From Nymphaea colorata (lineage: Eukaryota > Streptophyta > Magnoliopsida > Nymphaeales > Nymphaeaceae), in NCBI RefSeq assembly GCF_008831285.2, contig NC_045149.1:20723035-20787034 (forward strand): DNA of 64,000 bases. The letters run 5' to 3'. This document shows, in pieces, positions 38,668 through 51,240 of this stretch; position 1 is the stretch's first letter; the number at the start of each line of letters is the position of its first letter. The translations under genes and the position numbers were made by a program. Under the pieces are notes generated by a model. It searched no databases, was not told where the DNA came from, and worked only from the letters and a program-made list of their open reading frames with translations.

Positions 38668-40596
38668 AAGTTCTTTAGAAAGTCACATTAAATACGCCTG
38701 TATTTGCTGCATTTTGCATTGCTTTTCTTGTGCGTGCATCGTGGAGATTTCAAATTTTCATTATGGTGATCACCTTTTGACGCTGGTTCATCGTTGAGCT
38801 TCCTGGTACACTGTTTGGACAAATTTTAAGAGTAAAATTTTAGATTTCACCATTACTATCTTTTCATGTTGAAAAATGCTTGGTAACCGTTAAAAGAGAA
38901 AAATAATGTAGGGACATCCAGCAGGATAGAACTTTTAAAAAACAATTACATCTTGTAGGACAGAACATGTCTGTTAGATTTAAGTAAGTGTAAAGAAAAA
39001 TAAGGGGAAAAGGAAAAAAGGAGCCGACACTGAACCCACATTCTGGCGCGTCCGAAGGGACTTTTGTCCGGTCATTTGTAGTTTACTGAATGTTCCAAAA
39101 GGACCCATCGGCGCATATGGGCGCCCTGACTCAGTCCTGCCAAACAAATCTACAAATCTACGTAGTGTCTCACTGTCTGCAGCCGCTTGGCAAAATTATA
39201 TGATTTGTTGGTACTGTCGACAGTGTTCGTTCCTTTTCTTTTTTTCTTTTAACGTTCCGAATATGAAAAGAGAATCCTTTTTCACAATTACTTTCTCTCT
39301 CTAAAAATGGTGTCCGTATCTACGTTGTCGAAAATGGCATCAATCAATAGAGACCCAATAAGTGCCATATTTGCACACAACGAGAGTTACAACCTATTTT
39401 TTCAAAACAATATACTATTATTTTAATAACAAACGATACGGGATGATTAGGCTTCCCAGAAATTTTGATTTTACGACAGTGACCAGTAGAATTAGATAGC
39501 TTGCTTTGGTACATATTACTCGATATTTGGTGAAAACATGCTCAAGTTTTAAAGGAATAACAAAAAATTGCTCACATTTGAGTATTTAAGTTTAACTGCT
39601 TCCATTGAGGACTAAAAGTGGACAAAGCCACTTTAAGAGATAGACGCTTTGTAAAATTTTTGATATTGTTGTGCTAGATCGTCTCGATTGAAGAAATCCA
39701 TAGCCTTAGTAGTTAAAAAGTTAGTTCCTTAAGTATCTTAAGAGATTTATTTGATATAAAAAGGTCCCAAAAGAAAAAGAGGGATTGTTGAGGACAAAAA
39801 ATGATAGTTTTTTATTTTTCTAGATAGCATTTTACTTGGCCCTCAAGTATTTAACCATAAATCTTAGAGAAAAAGCTACTTATATCAAGAGTTCCTGGAA
39901 TATAAGCATTAGTAGATATGAGCGTCTATATATTGCATTAATCTTAACAATACTGGCAGTCAGAAATTTAGCGTGGAGGAACACCAATTCAAAAACTTTC
40001 ATGTTTCTACCGGCGTCTACATGTATAAACAATTAAACATATTTTGTTAGCACTGGTGTGTGGACAAGTGCCCACACCAACACCCATGTGAACGGAAAAA
40101 TCGTATGTTCTGGCTTAACGAACCAGCCAAAATAAACCCAAACTTGGTTTGCTCAGGTCATTCACCTGCTTGGTTCAGCAATGATACGAGACCTGGACAC
40201 TTTCTGAAGCCTACTCTTCTACCATAACTCAACTTAGTGGGTGTGGTACCCCCACAAGATGATGAACAAACTCTTGACAACCATGCAGTTCTGCTATACC
40301 TACAGGCACCATTCATTTGCTTTAAGCATCTTCCTGTCGATCACTATTATCAGCTCATGCGTTTAAATAGCAGTGATCACAAACCAAAGTAAACCTAGGT
40401 AGCAGATACGTGCACTTCACCACTTTTTTATGTCCAATGGACTATCACAACAGAGTTCATCTCAACAGGATACTGTCACAACTGGAAGACTCAATTTACA
40501 TGCTTACCTCTAATCACGCACACCTTGTATGTCATGATCCATAGCCCAACTGGATCTTCAGTGCAGCCCATGCATTATGCCATCACTCGGATTCTT
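38668..40596. other. Intergenic region with a dispersed repeat copy
   Basis: No gene seen. About 39030-39990 holds a diverged copy of the repeat also found at 54475-54930. Around 40046-40080 the sequence GGTGTGTGGACAAGTGCC followed by CACACCAACACC makes a small inverted repeat. The last part (to 40596) is the probable 3'UTR of the UTP12-domain gene on the minus strand. Confidence 0.5.
39030..39990. repeat. Dispersed repeat, copy 1 (partner at 54475-54930)
   Basis: Shared blocks in the same order as the partner include TTGTCCGGTCATTTGTAGTT, CCAAAAGGACC, a CAGTCCTGCCAA / CAGTACTGCCAA block, TACGTAGTGTCTCACT / TACCGAGTGTCTCATT, a CT-rich tract, ACTAAAAGTGG and TTGCATTAATCT. The order and partial conservation indicate diverged copies of one element. 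No protein is encoded, so its class is unknown; an LTR or a non-autonomous element is possible. Confidence 0.6.
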
Positions 40597-43500
40597 TTAT
40601 AGGAAGGCCTCTTCACTTTCTTCTCCATCTTCATCAGTTTCAGTAGCATCTGTTAATTCTCCATCACTATCGTCCTTATCTTCATATACAACAGCTGGTG
40701 TCATGCTTATATCAGCTACTGCATCATCAGATATCTGGCAAAATGCACCATTAGTTTTCCCCTTTGAAGGAATGACAAAAGAAATACATGAAGAACGTAA
40801 AGTTCCAAGCAAATAATACTGACAAACAAATCAAACTTATCCCAAAAGGCAAATTATTTATCTTTAGCAGATAAGAGAAATAACTAATTTTTCAACTAAT
40901 CATAGTGAACTTATTCGATGAGGAGAGAGATAAACTCAGTTGTTACAGATTTCCAGATTGGTAGAAGCCAAAATCTAGTTTCCATATACATACACACACA
41001 CATATATATATATATAGATGTTGGTATTGAGATGTGGCTATTCCAACACGATCAGCAATAAGCAAAATAGTGAATGGAAAGAATAGTCTTCCAAAGATGG
41101 AATCCACCACTCCCCATCCAGGCACCTCATTCATTTTCATTATAAGGGTAAAAAACAACTATCACTTGATCTGATGATACAGACGTATGTAACGCATCTT
41201 CTTTGCCAGAAATCATGCCTCAGGTCATGCTATTCAAAATAAATAAATAGTTATATATAAGCCATAAAAATTTGATAAATTACAAACCATTAATTTTTTA
41301 TGTCCTCACACTTGTGGGATGCCATAGTTGGTGTAACTTACTTTACATTAAACAAAATATGTAAATCACATCCTTTTTCTTGTTACTGTTCAATCCTTTC
41401 ATGATGGCTTCAAGGTGAGGCTTATGAGGACAGATAACTAACTTGGGGCTTATGATCAGCCTCCCTCGATGTCATAGATTTTTCAAAAGGAATTTTATAA
41501 TGCACACGATGAGGAGGGCCAACAGCTATTTGAACTTAAAGTCAAATTCAATTCCCAGATAAGGAGGTATTATTTTCCTAAGCCAAGCCAAAACTGATGT
41601 ATCACATGAATGCACATGAATCAAAAATTTCTTTTTCAGTTTAAGGTGACCACCACTTCTTTAAAAGAAAGTGCATTTCCAGAATAAGTGTTTGTTTAAT
41701 TCCAAATGTGCAAAGCTCGTGCATTCTGAAAACTAATAACCTCCTTATGAAACTTAAACTTGGTCAGGAACCTCTCCAGATATAACAATCAGGCATTCAT
41801 GCTTGCCCTATTATTTAAATTGAAGGACCAATGAGGACTAAGCAATTCAACAAAGAGAGAACAATTTTAAGGTCAAATTCCACATCTTGGGAAGTCGTAG
41901 CAAGCATTTTGGAATCTTTAAATATTGTTATCAAATATTTTGCCTTGAAATGATTTTCCAACTAGATGACCAATTCTAGCAATTGCTGCCACCAGTTCAT
42001 CAACAAAATCTTAGCATATCCCCAGTCTTAATTCCTGGCCTACCTAAACCAGTTGTACAAGTAAACTTGTTGCTATTCACCAGATGCAATTTTTTGTCAA
42101 CATTGAAACCCTTAAGACAGATCAACAGAACAGATGATTTGGAGTCTTTTTTTATTTCCTTGTCAAGGAGTATGAAATATAGATATCTATGGGCTGCACC
42201 TGCTAACACAATAACAAGGCTCAAGTATCTTGACATCCATGATTTTGAGCTTTTAAACACACAAACCTCCATGGCAACCCCCTGTACAGCTACAAATATG
42301 ACCTGGATGCTCATTCCATGATGTTCCAAGAGAAGAACAATCAAAGAAGAGCAGAAAATTTGAAACAGAGCCCAAGGATCCATTCAGACACCCTTAAATT
42401 CAGATCAAAATGGCCCTCACCTTTGATTCAAAATAAAAGAGAAGCTTATCTATGAAAAAATATGAACAGGAGGAATTCATGGTTAAGGGATTCGACTATC
42501 AATGTCCATTCCACTGACTTCTTTGCAACACGCAGCTCTAAATTCTTTAGAAGCAACATCAAACAAAAGCATCGACATTTTTCATGTTGTCTATACTCTA
42601 TACTGTAATATTACGTGACTATGTTCTGTACCTCTAAAAGGTCCAAGCAAGTAGATAACTTGAGTGCTGATTCAAAATTTGATGTCCTTGATTCAATAAG
42701 CTGCAAAAAGGAAGGGGAGAACAAAGGACAATCAGCAAACTGAACAAAAAATGGCAACATTAGTGACTTTAAAAGGAGACACAAAGAAACTAAAAGGGCA
42801 GTTAATACAAAAAGACATTAACTACCATGATATAATGTCCTTATTTTCATGGAACATTTTCCACGAAATATGGAAACAATTGGATTTAGTCTTTCAAATG
42901 TTTGCTATTTACTTTCAGAAAGTACTATGGAAAGCAAAAAAATTTCTCAGGCAAAAACCATGTATTAGCCTTCAAATAAATCATTATTTATTACAGTTAG
43001 GAATAGATAAACCATTTCCATGTGCCACATAAATTTCTAAAATATTTGGAAAGACACATTTCACATACAACACACACAATATGGAAACCCATGCATGCAA
43101 ATACTGTTCCTTGACTTGCATAAAGTCTGGGTTGAACCAAAAGACAAGGAGCATGAGTTAGCTCACACGTAATAAAGAAAGTGATTCCCATCAAGAACTT
43201 CTCCTATCACATGGGAAATTTTCTCCGCTTTACATGAGAAATGTGTAGATGTTCCTTTTGCTTGAGATAGATGTTTGCAACATGTTTTTAACCTAGATGC
43301 AGGTGTCAATGCACCTATTTCCATATATAAATAAATAAATAAATAAATATATATATATATATATATATAAAGAACACAAACTCTTGAATTACTTTTTGAT
43401 GAGCTGGTTTGAATGTGGAAAGAAAAACAGGGAAAGAACCATATGTGCTACAAGCTCTTTCATGAGTTTTTCCATAAACAACCATATCCAAATTGAGTAT

Positions 43501-46228
43501 GAAAGTGATCTAGTAAGCTGAGAGCTGGACCTGAGATATAGAATTCAGTGCACGAAGTGAAGAATTTTGGGACATCAGACTGCTAGAATGGTGAAGTATC
43601 AGATTTTTTAACCATGGAATCGTGCAAGCTACTACAGCTCCCCTGTCATTTAGGACAAATTACAAACAACTGTATCAGAATAACTTGCTTAAATTAAGGG
43701 AAAAAAAACTTCAAAAGGCACATGCATGCAACCTATAGCACTGGGTTGTGGGGTGCAGCCATGCAGGTGCTGGTAATGGATATGATTGCAGTGCAGCAAG
43801 GATGTATAGATAAATATAAATAAACACATGTACATAAGTAATCAGTAAACAACCAAAGAGAAATATAAACATAAATTAAGAAAGTTGATAGAGCTATCCA
43901 GGTCTGCATTCCACTTACAGAAAGAGAGAGAGTTCTGCATTCCACTCGCAGACAGAAATTCTGAGAGTGGGAGAGAAAGAGAGCTATGACACAGCAAAGG
44001 GAGGGAAAGACCACCAGAGAGATAGAGTTGAGGGGATGATGAATTTTTCCCTTTCCCATAAATAATATGAACAAATGGGACTTGATCAAAATTGATCAAC
44101 TCCAGATTTTGAACATAGGCACATAGCCCAGTGCTACGTATGCACTAGGTGGAGATCAGATGAAAAATTAAAGACCTTAGAGGTAAAAACGCAAAAGTTT
44201 AGCTACAGATATTAAGACGATGCACAAAGATATATATCAAGTGAAATCACAAAAGTCAGTTTAAACACTCAGGTCTGCAAATGAATAGGACATATTATCA
44301 AGGGACTGTTTGAATAACAAGAAGCAAGAACCTGCCTTCAGAAAAAACAGATTTGCCACAAAACCAGGCTCTTGGGCAACTAAGTTATGCTAAATCCCAG
44401 GTTTTCATGATTTTCTTGGTTAACAAAGTCCTTCAGCCATTTTCAGGCATAAAAAAATGTAAATTTAACACAAAATGTTAAAAGAACTTTGGCCATCAAC
44501 CACTCAAGAAATGGGCCAGCGTTATTTTTAGGAGAAAAAACAAATTTGTTAAGTGGAAGAGCACAGTAATTTTTATCATTTACTAGCTACCTGTCAGCTA
44601 GAAAACGGGCTGGACAGTGTGTGTCTATCCAAAAAAATCCAAATAAAAGAAAAGGCTATTTTCAGCCGTCAGACAATAATAAAATGACAAATTAGCCACC
44701 TCCAGCAACAAAAGATGCCAATTCAGCATGCTCGTTCAGCCTCAAACAGATATGCCAGATATAGATCAACAACCCATCATTGGAGATGGTTACAGGAGGT
44801 TGAAGGTAAAGGAGAGGGAGAAATAGGGACGACAAACGAGACCCAGGTTGTCATTGAAGCCTAGCTCTTTCTGTCTTCCAGAAGAACAAGAAACTAGATT
44901 TTGGCACTTGAACTCAGGTTGACACCCAAAATCAAACCAGGCTAAACATAGTTTTGGTTTCATTCAAACATAATTCACCACAAGACAAAAAGAAATAACA
45001 ATCAGGAACAGTGTTGGGATATTGAAGGTAGATGGGGGGGGCAGCAACGGGGATGAAAAACCGCCCACCTCCCAGGCTGTCACTGAAAATATAGCTCTTT
45101 GTCTTCCAGATGAACAAGAAACCAGGGTTTGGCAGTTGAGCTCAATTTCACACTCAAAACCAAAGTGCATTAAACATGGTTTCTGAGTTTCAACTTTCAA
45201 CCAAACACGGTTAAAAAATAAGACAAAAGGAAACAACAAACAGTGGCTGACTACCAACAATTCTAACCTTGACTGGATTACAGACGCAATATAACTCAAA
45301 AGCTTGAAGAAGTGTGATGGATTCAGCGAAATGATCGATTTCCTAATAACCTGAAAGAGAAGTAAGTGGAAAAGTTAGATAGATAAATTAAGATAAAAGA
45401 GAACAGAAATTACTAGAAGCAAAGTGTGTTTCAAACAGTATCTATAAGTATTTAGAACAGAAACGATAAATGATGGTTATAAAAAGTTTGAAAATTTTAA
45501 ATTGATTGTTTTTTGTAAACCTTTTACAAAACCAGAACCAAAAGCAGAATACCTATTTGTTTTCTGAATTACATAAATGAAAATAACACGCATATAACAA
45601 TGATGTCATAGTACTGTATAAAAGAGCAATGGCGTGCAGAATTCCAAACCAAAAGAAATGCTGATAAAAGAGACACCCAACCGAATAATTAAAAAAAAAA
45701 ATGAATTGGTGGTAAGTTCTCAACAGATCCTAGTTCTTTGAAGTTTGAGTGCAGACCTTTTCATCTTGTGTGTAAAGGCACTCCAACAAAAGAGCTCTGT
45801 CATCAGCATTCAGTGCTTGTTGAAGCAAAACGCCAACGGAGTCTGCACTAGGTAGCCGATCCTCCAGATTATTCTCATCAAGTGGCTTAATCATTTTGGA
45901 ACCATCTCTTAGGTCTAGATTTGCAAGTTTTTCTTCCATTGTAGGCTCCTCCATGTTGTATGAGTTCATAGCCTCATTTACAAGGTCTAAATCCACCAAA
46001 GGAACAAAAACAAAAGTTTTTAGTAAGCACTACATCTTGTATGGCCATTACAAGTTACAAATTATTAGAATCATAAGACAAGCATCATATATGTGGTGAA
46101 AGGCTCAAATCAATGAGAAAAATTTCAAACCCTGAGTTACCATTATCAACATTCTTTTCTGTATCCACGAGATCAGTCTCTGATAAAGATCGCTTTTTTT
46201 TTCCAGTTTTTTTGTGGCTGCGCTCCAT
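40597..46228 (-). CDS. UTP12-domain protein (small-subunit processome type) without WD40 repeats
   Basis: Exons on the minus strand, in transcript order: 46228-46141 (the exon itself starts at 46248), 45986-45757, 45350-45268, 43642-43531, 42700-42632, 40734-40597. All are GT-AG with matching phases, giving 239 residues from ATG 46228-46226. An acidic, Lys-containing N-terminus (HKKTGKKKRSLSETD, EEPTMEEKLANLDL) precedes the UTP12 domain: PSADSVGVLLQQALNADDRA, then CLYTQDEKVIRKSIISLNPS, LLSYIASVIQSRGAVVACTI, PWLKNLILHHSSSLMSQNSS and LIESRTSNFESALKLSTCLD. The C-terminus is very acidic (DDSDGELTDATETDEDGEES). UTP12 domains in UTP4/5/12-type proteins assemble the t-UTP part of the pre-18S processome in the nucleolus. 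Here no WD40 repeats were found upstream, as in the stand-alone At1g15420-like plant proteins. The frame stays open to the start of the first exon, so an additional coding exon cannot be excluded. Confidence 0.88.
43322..43369. repeat. (ATAA)n-(AT)n microsatellite in UTP12 gene intron
   Basis: AAAT tetranucleotide units pass into a perfect AT run inside the intron between the fourth and fifth coding exons. Confidence 0.93.
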
Positions 46229-47204
46229 TATTTCTGAACCATTATTCACTGCCAATAAAAGGTGATAAAATGAACATACTTACATCAATTTCTAAAACAG
46301 GATTTCAGGTGCCAACGTTCATGGATATCAACATTAAGTCCCCATGATTATTACATGTCAAGTAACAAAAAGAGTGTCTCCTATGTAGAGTGGACCCCCT
46401 ATGCACCTCGGACTGCTGATACCAGTTTCATCAGTCATAAGAAATATAGTTGTGAGTTGTGACAAGTTAACAACTCAGATGTAAATGGATCAGCCTAGAA
46501 ATAGCTAAATTATAATGAGGGTACAGAGCATATCAAAATTAGTGTAGCTCAGAACAGGAAAACCTCGACACCAAGTCCAGCTCATTTGCACCCCAGTAAC
46601 AAAAATACAGAAACGGTCACCCTTGCACCAGGAAAATCTTTCCTTATAATTAAGAACTTTAGGATGAGAAGCAAACCATCCTGAAGGATGCAAGAGAACA
46701 AAGGATACAGCTGGTGGCTAGTTCCCAATTTGGATGACCTTAATTTCCCAGGCTGAGGTACTGCATAGATGACCTAGCACCTGGGCTTTAATGATGAAAT
46801 GCACACTGCATTTGATGCAAGAATTTCTTTACAGTTTTAGTGACAACTGACAAGGCACAGGCACACAGACTATCTAGTTGGTGCACAGTTGGAACTGTCA
46901 ACTGGTTGGAACCCAAAAATGAAATGATTCTAAAGAAAAGAACAAACTTCCGTATAGATTAACCACAAATTAAGAACACCATCTGTGGGGCGGAATAACT
47001 AAAAAAAAATGGATATACATAAAGAAATCTAAACAATAATACTGCATTTCTGATGCTAAAATCTTTACCCATACCAACTGCTCTACTATGTCACACAGGG
47101 GTACAGGTATAGGTGTGAGTGAGGCTGCAGGTGTGGCATGTTTCTAGGAAAAAAAAAACATGGGTATGTGTGTGTGGCAAGGATACATTTGCAAACAATA
47201 TAAC

Positions 47205-48450
47205 TAGCGACAAAATTGTCCACAAATAATAAAAATAGTAAATAACAACTAACATGCTATAATTTTATCAATGATTCGCAGCAAAGAAGGCAATTTATTT
47301 GTTATTGGACCCAAGCCGCAGAAGCACTCACACCAGTGCCTGAGTTATGTCAACTTGGGTGCAACAACATTTTTAAAGAGTCTGTGTTACTTAGCTGCTA
47401 CATAACTACTAGATCCAGTCAAATTGGCATAATACAGCTAGCAATAAAATTGTCCACAAATAATTAAAACAACAATTAACGACTAACAAACTATGATCTA
47501 ATGAATGATTCAACCAATGTTGTAAAGTGCATACCGTAACCCATATTGGTCTGGCTAATAGATACACCGCATCGTAACACACTGCAACATATCATAAATT
47601 TATTTTTTCAATTAAAAAACAGAAAAATAAAGAAAAATATCAGGAAAAGTAAGAAAAATATGTTGTCTATAAAAACATGTCATGCACAAATATAGGCTTA
47701 TAAAGCTGTAAACATTCATCAATTTAAAGTAATTAACAAAACACAGTCTAATGTTATAAGCCATAACACATCAAAAAATAGGTTTAAACTTTAAAGTGTT
47801 ATACATCGCAAGATGAAATTATTCAATGCAAATGACAAATGATAATGTCATCATGATCATTCATCAACCTCATTTTCATTCTTATTCTTGTTTTCATTTG
47901 CATCATCTTCTTCAAATTGAACATCCTTGCTCACAGCACTTTTTCAAATGGATGATTAAATTGATGATTTCTTCTTCAAATCAACAGGAACACCTGCTCT
48001 TTCAACTCTTAATAATGTTATAAATGAGGGGAAAAGAAAGTTTCAAAACCTAATTCAAAAAAGGGGGGCTCAGGTCCCCATTTTCACATGTTGACCATGA
48101 TCATAAGACACAAGGCGTATCATGCTGTATTTATGATATGGTGGTATGTATCATATGCTACATAAAATACAAATGCAATACACCAGCTTTGAAGATACAA
48201 GTGGTATATCATATCATATTTCTTTAACAGATACAATACATATTGTAAGATACGACTCCACATCGTACAATACATACAGCATTGCATTCAACAAAAGATG
48301 AAGCAATTGATTGTAGCTGCAACCAAGTTGCATAGGCAGCTGCACCCAAGTCGTGTCAAGTTGGGTGCAACAACCCATTTGAAGAGTCCATATTAGTTAT
48401 CTGCTCTATGCTACTTGATCTAATCAAATTAGCATATTTGCAGCAACAAC
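47205..48450. repeat. Diverged tandem duplication with a nested insertion
   Basis: AAAATTGTCCACAAATAAT occurs at about 47212 and 47449, and GTTGGGTGCAACAAC / CTTGGGTGCAACAAC with AAGAGTC and GATC..ATCAAATT / GTCAAATT occurs at about 47353 and 48363. The block order shows a tandem duplicate whose second copy is interrupted. The insert is flanked by ATTCAAC on both sides (about 47509 and 48284) and contains words such as GTATCATATGCTACATA, GATACAATACATATTGTAAG and an A-rich core. Confidence 0.6.
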
Positions 48451-48650
48451 AACAGAGGAAGGAGAAACAGCAGGAGGAGGGTGTAGAGCGGGACAGAGAG
48501 AGAGACTATGCTGGAGTGAGACCGAGGGTGAGAGCATATCACAACTGCCCTGCTTCTGCTATTGTCAACTAAATAGACAAAAGCAGAAAGGGTTAGTTTC
48601 GGGTATAGCGCAATTTTTGCATAGGCTTGGAATCCACTCCTCCTCCAGTT

Positions 48651-48675
48651 TCTCTCTCTCTCTCTCTCTCTCTCT
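48651..48675. repeat. (CT)n microsatellite
   Basis: A perfect TC/CT run in the presumed 5'UTR intron of the UTP12-domain gene. Confidence 0.95.
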
Positions 48676-49881
48676 GGGGGTCTTCCCCTCCTAAAAATAT
48701 TTGAAAAAGTTACAAAAAACTGTCTTTGGCTTGATATATATTTGAAAAGAAAAAAAAACACCTAAGAGTTGGGATTCAAGTTTTACAAGCCAGGCTATTG
48801 CAAAATAGAAACATTAAACTGATCGCCAGTCAAAATGAACGCCTAAGAACGAAAGACCACAGGCAGATACGAAGAGTCGTAAGACTAGATTACCCTGCCG
48901 ATGCACTTTGAAGTCTTGTTGAAAGCCAAAAGAAATATAAGCCAAGGAGTCTACTGATGCTAGATGTGTTATTATAGTCCCAAAGAATACATGACACAGA
49001 AAGACCATAACACACAGAAGCACAGAGAAGGATTAGAAACAAAACCATTAGCAAACTGTCTTCAAGAAACACTCTAGTAAGACAGGAAACCACCCAAACA
49101 TCATACAAGGACAAGAATTAGCCACTACCCAATAAAAAAAGGAGAAGCAGGAGAAGTGTACAGTAGAAATGTGCGAAAAAAAAAACCAATTTCAAATGGC
49201 TCAGTGTGAAACCCCCTGTATAGGCTAATTCTGCTGGGAATCAAAGCAATAGAAGGTCTTTTCAATTTCGTTTGACATATTATCTGCAAATTAGTTTCTG
49301 TTTTAAGGAAAAGTTAGCAAGGAGAGGTTCTAAGGTGGACAACAAGTGAAGAGAAACATTGGCCCATAAAAATGGCGCAAGGCAGCGATTAGTTCTGTGA
49401 AGCTTGCTGTTAATGCAGGGGCTGCTTTGAAGAAAGCCCTTTCTGATCATTTCCCCCCCAAAAAAAACAGAGATAAGCACAAAAAGCGAAGTAAGCTCTA
49501 GAACTCAATATGCATCTAGAACTACGGCTAACCGACCAACTGAAAGCAGGAGGTTCATCAATATTGAAATGGTTATTGAAACCGTGGGAGTCACCCGCCG
49601 TCCATCAGAACACCAAAAAACCTTTCCACGACAGCACCTTTATCCGTCAAAAAAAACAAAAAACAAAGGCGCTGCCGGAGCAGCCTATTTGTGCGTCGGA
49701 TATGGCCGACGCACACCTCCTGTCGGGGTGACCTCTATGCTCGGCCATGGTAGACCAAGGAAGGTCCAAAATGAACAAAGATAAGAAGAACAAAGGGAAC
49801 AGTGGCCGACGCACACCTTCCGTGAGAGGAGAAGAGAGAGAGCTCGGGGAAGACAAAGAGAGTGCTGTTGGAGAGGCATAC

Positions 49882-50010
49882 CTGCTGTCGGAGAGACGGA
49901 GAGTTGAAGAGAGCTGCAATGGCGGCTGCACTGCCAACGCGCGAATGAAGGCACGGGGAAGAGGGTTTCTTGGCGCGAGGAAGAAAGGCTTCGCGGGCGG
50001 TCCGGAATTT
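49882..50010 (-). promoter_or_regulatory. Putative promoter and 5'UTR exon of the UTP12-domain gene
   Basis: On the minus strand a G+C-rich, pyrimidine-rich stretch without ATG ends at CGACAGCAG/GTATGC, a good splice donor (exon edge 49882). It carries AAACCCT (49972-49978, telo-box core) and GCGCCAA (49980-49986, E2F-like TTGGCGC on the plus strand). Both are known elements of plant ribosome-biogenesis and proliferation genes. This agrees with a UTP12-type product but rests on motifs only. The transcription start is not defined. Confidence 0.45.
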
Positions 50011-51240
50011 TAATTCCGGAGTTAAAATCGGACCAAAAGTACGAACCGGTTTTATTCCGAACATCTCTTACGTTTCATCCATATCAATAAAACGGCCTTT
50101 GTAGAATCGAAGGGTCATTGAGATTTTATTTATGATTTCACATCAAAACAGTTCATATCGTCTCAACAAAAATGGCGGACAACTTGCATAATCATGCCAA
50201 AAACAGTACATTGTTCAAAGATTTGGCCCAATTTTGCATATCTTGAAAATTTGTCCCAGTTTAGTGAAGGCCACTTTTTTGTTTAAGTTTAATAATGGGT
50301 ATATTTTTAAATTTAAGATCAACAGATTGTCTTCTGAATTTTTCATATCTTACTTATAAAAATACAAAAATTTACATTGTGAACCACCTGGATGACAAAT
50401 TTAAAAAATGGGCATATTTTTCATTTGTATTGTCAAGTGAAGACTGCCAAATCTTAAAATATCATCATCCCTTAACATAAGCTTAAAAGTACATGAATTG
50501 GACCATTTTCAAGTTGAAGATGATGATGTCAAAGTTTTTTTTTGCTTAAATATATATGATTTGAACCATTTTCTTATAATGTTCTTTTGCCATTATAGGG
50601 GGCGGGGCGGAGGCATTCCCGTTATTTATAGTCCATAACACATAGTCCTTTGTTAGCGGCCATAACATATAACATTGGATCTAAGATATACGCGGTTTCG
50701 TATGTTTTTAAGAATCTTTTATTTGCATGATAGTGAATCTCACGTGAACCCTATTCTAGATCCAAAACTACATCAAATGGATCCTAAAGGGCCCAACAAT
50801 TATTTGATTTGTGACTTCTACAATATCAGAAATGATTTTAATATTTAAAAAAAAAAATTAGTGGTCAATCTTATGACTGATTTCAAAATCGAGTTCCATA
50901 TTATTGAATTCAAAAATAAAAATGACATGGGCATTGCTAAATAGGAGCCTTTTAATTTTATCTTTCTCTTAAGTCAAAAGCTCTAACAAGATGAGAAAAA
51001 AAAAGAGTATCCATTTATTTGGCTCTTGTGAGATATTTATGAAGGATCATATCCCCTGAGATCCTTGCCTCCATGACTGCTAATCTGAGGCTAGAAGGAT
51101 CATATGTGAAACCTATTCCTGAAATAGAGATGTGATTACTTATATTATATATGATACATACGATACAATGATCAAATATATATCATATCATAAACAAACT
51201 TGTTTATTTTACAGCCTTTTCATGATAATTTCAAATACAT
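50011..51240. other. AT-rich intergenic region, nothing recognised
   Basis: No open frame with similarity to a known family was seen on either strand. The stretch contains short A/T homopolymers and TATA-like words only. Confidence 0.5.

Larger units (their letters stand above)
46249..49881 (-). other. Probable 3.6-kb 5'UTR intron of the UTP12-domain gene, rich in repeats
   Basis: No coding exon was found on either strand. The region holds a diverged tandem duplication of about 236 bp (about 47205-47440 and 47437 onwards), whose second copy is split by a roughly 770-bp insert at 47518-48283. A (CT) tract lies at 48651-48675. If the CT/GC-rich sequence at 49882-50010 is the first exon, all of this is one intron ending at acceptor TTGGCAG before 46248. 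This is a model, not a proven structure. Confidence 0.5.

Noticed and set aside
42000-42383. 127-codon minus-strand frame inside an intron of the UTP12-domain gene
   Set aside because: No similarity to any family; the flanking exons splice past it in frame.
46249-50010. WD40-repeat exons for the UTP12 gene
   Set aside because: Looked for on the minus strand because processome UTP12 proteins usually have them; no WD/GH-type blocks or long frames are present.
49647-50064. Overlapping minus-strand frames of 89-109 codons near the UTP12 promoter
   Set aside because: Ser/Leu-rich translation of a CT-rich leader in three overlapping frames; better explained as 5'UTR and intron sequence.
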